Part shown: piece after piece, positions 12,811 to 12,953 of the stretch | How the letters are laid out: each line of letters begins with the position of its first letter | Numbering within the stretch: position 1 is the stretch's first letter | Notes under the pieces: generated by a model | The model's input: only the letters and a program-made list of their open reading frames with translations | Told to the model about the DNA's origin: nothing | Databases searched by the model: none | Made by a program: the position numbers and the translations under genes | Assembly: GCA_018895795.1 (NCBI GenBank) | Contig: JAHINZ010000361.1 | Coordinates: 1 to 12,953 of the forward strand | Length of the DNA stretch: 12,953 nt | Reading direction: 5' to 3' | Source of the DNA: Alphaproteobacteria bacterium | Lineage (GTDB): Bacteria; Pseudomonadota; Alphaproteobacteria; Caulobacterales; Caulobacteraceae

Positions 12811-12953
12811 ATGCGACGCGCCTTCGCGCCCTTGATGATGTCGAGCGCCCTGGCGCTGGCGCCCCTCGCCGCGGGGCAGGCGCAAGACCGCGTCCCCGAC
12901 AGGATGTGGATCGACGGCGTTCGGGCGGGACGGATCGCGCTGGCGAAGGTTTG
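12811..12953 (+). CDS. Exported protein, 5' end only, family not recognised
   Basis: An open frame of 47 codons running off the right edge. An AAGGAGG ribosome site, close to the ideal sequence, lies 8 nt before the ATG at 12811. The N-terminus MRRAFAPLMMSSALALAPLA followed by AGQAQD is a clear Sec-type signal peptide, with cleavage likely after the Ala of GQA. The visible mature part starts QDRVPDRMWIDGVRAG and is too short to assign. It follows the beta-lactamase-like gene on the same strand after 201 bp, probably as a separate unit. Confidence 0.75.
   Translation, partial: MRRAFAPLMMSSALALAPLAAGQAQDRVPDRMWIDGVRAGRIALAKV

Noticed and set aside
11851..12885. Minus-strand open frame of 344 codons
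   Set aside because: Antisense to the beta-lactamase-like gene; no recognisable protein and no ribosome site.

Overview
The window looks like a chromosomal segment from a high-GC alphaproteobacterium of the Caulobacter type. This inference rests on the strong GC bias, the rpsD and TrmJ sequences, the glutathione-dependent formaldehyde operon, and palindromic repeats of a style common in such genomes. No phage, transposase, CRISPR array, tRNA or rRNA was seen.

Left part (1-1640): the minus strand carries the 5' portion of rpsD (ribosomal protein S4, running off the left edge) and a small unrecognised lipoprotein. Next comes a wrecked type II toxin-antitoxin module. A short antitoxin and the two ends of a RelE/ParE-like toxin survive, but a 112-bp cloverleaf-like palindromic element (1263-1374) occupies the place of the toxin's middle.

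Formaldehyde operon (1640-6277, minus strand): transcription order is an exported DUF1254/DUF1214 protein, a cytosolic paralogue without signal peptide, S-(hydroxymethyl)glutathione dehydrogenase, a second palindromic element, and S-formylglutathione hydrolase. The first three genes are separated by only 3 bp each. The two enzymes convert formaldehyde, as its glutathione adduct, to formate; the role of the two DUF proteins is unknown.

Middle (6278-10598): a divergent ClC-family anion transporter with C-terminal CBS domains and degenerate filter motifs (plus strand). It is followed by a 3'-terminal remnant of a methionine aminopeptidase gene, a membrane-tailed CBS-pair protein (minus), a fasciclin-domain protein without signal peptide (plus), a long perfect terminator-like hairpin, and a host-attachment/baeRF-like protein (minus). 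A 22-bp exact direct repeat links the flank of the aminopeptidase remnant with the inside of the host-attachment gene, marking a past rearrangement.

Right part (10700-12953): trmJ (tRNA 2'-O-methyltransferase, minus) diverges from a lipoprotein that is plainly a class A beta-lactamase homologue but has lost Ser70, Lys73, Ser130 and Lys234, so it is a likely pseudoenzyme. The window ends in the 5' end of an unrecognised exported protein.

The most interesting items are the beta-lactamase pseudoenzyme, the toxin-antitoxin locus broken by a palindromic element, the paired DUF1254 proteins coupled to formaldehyde detoxification, and the aminopeptidase remnant with its rearrangement scar.
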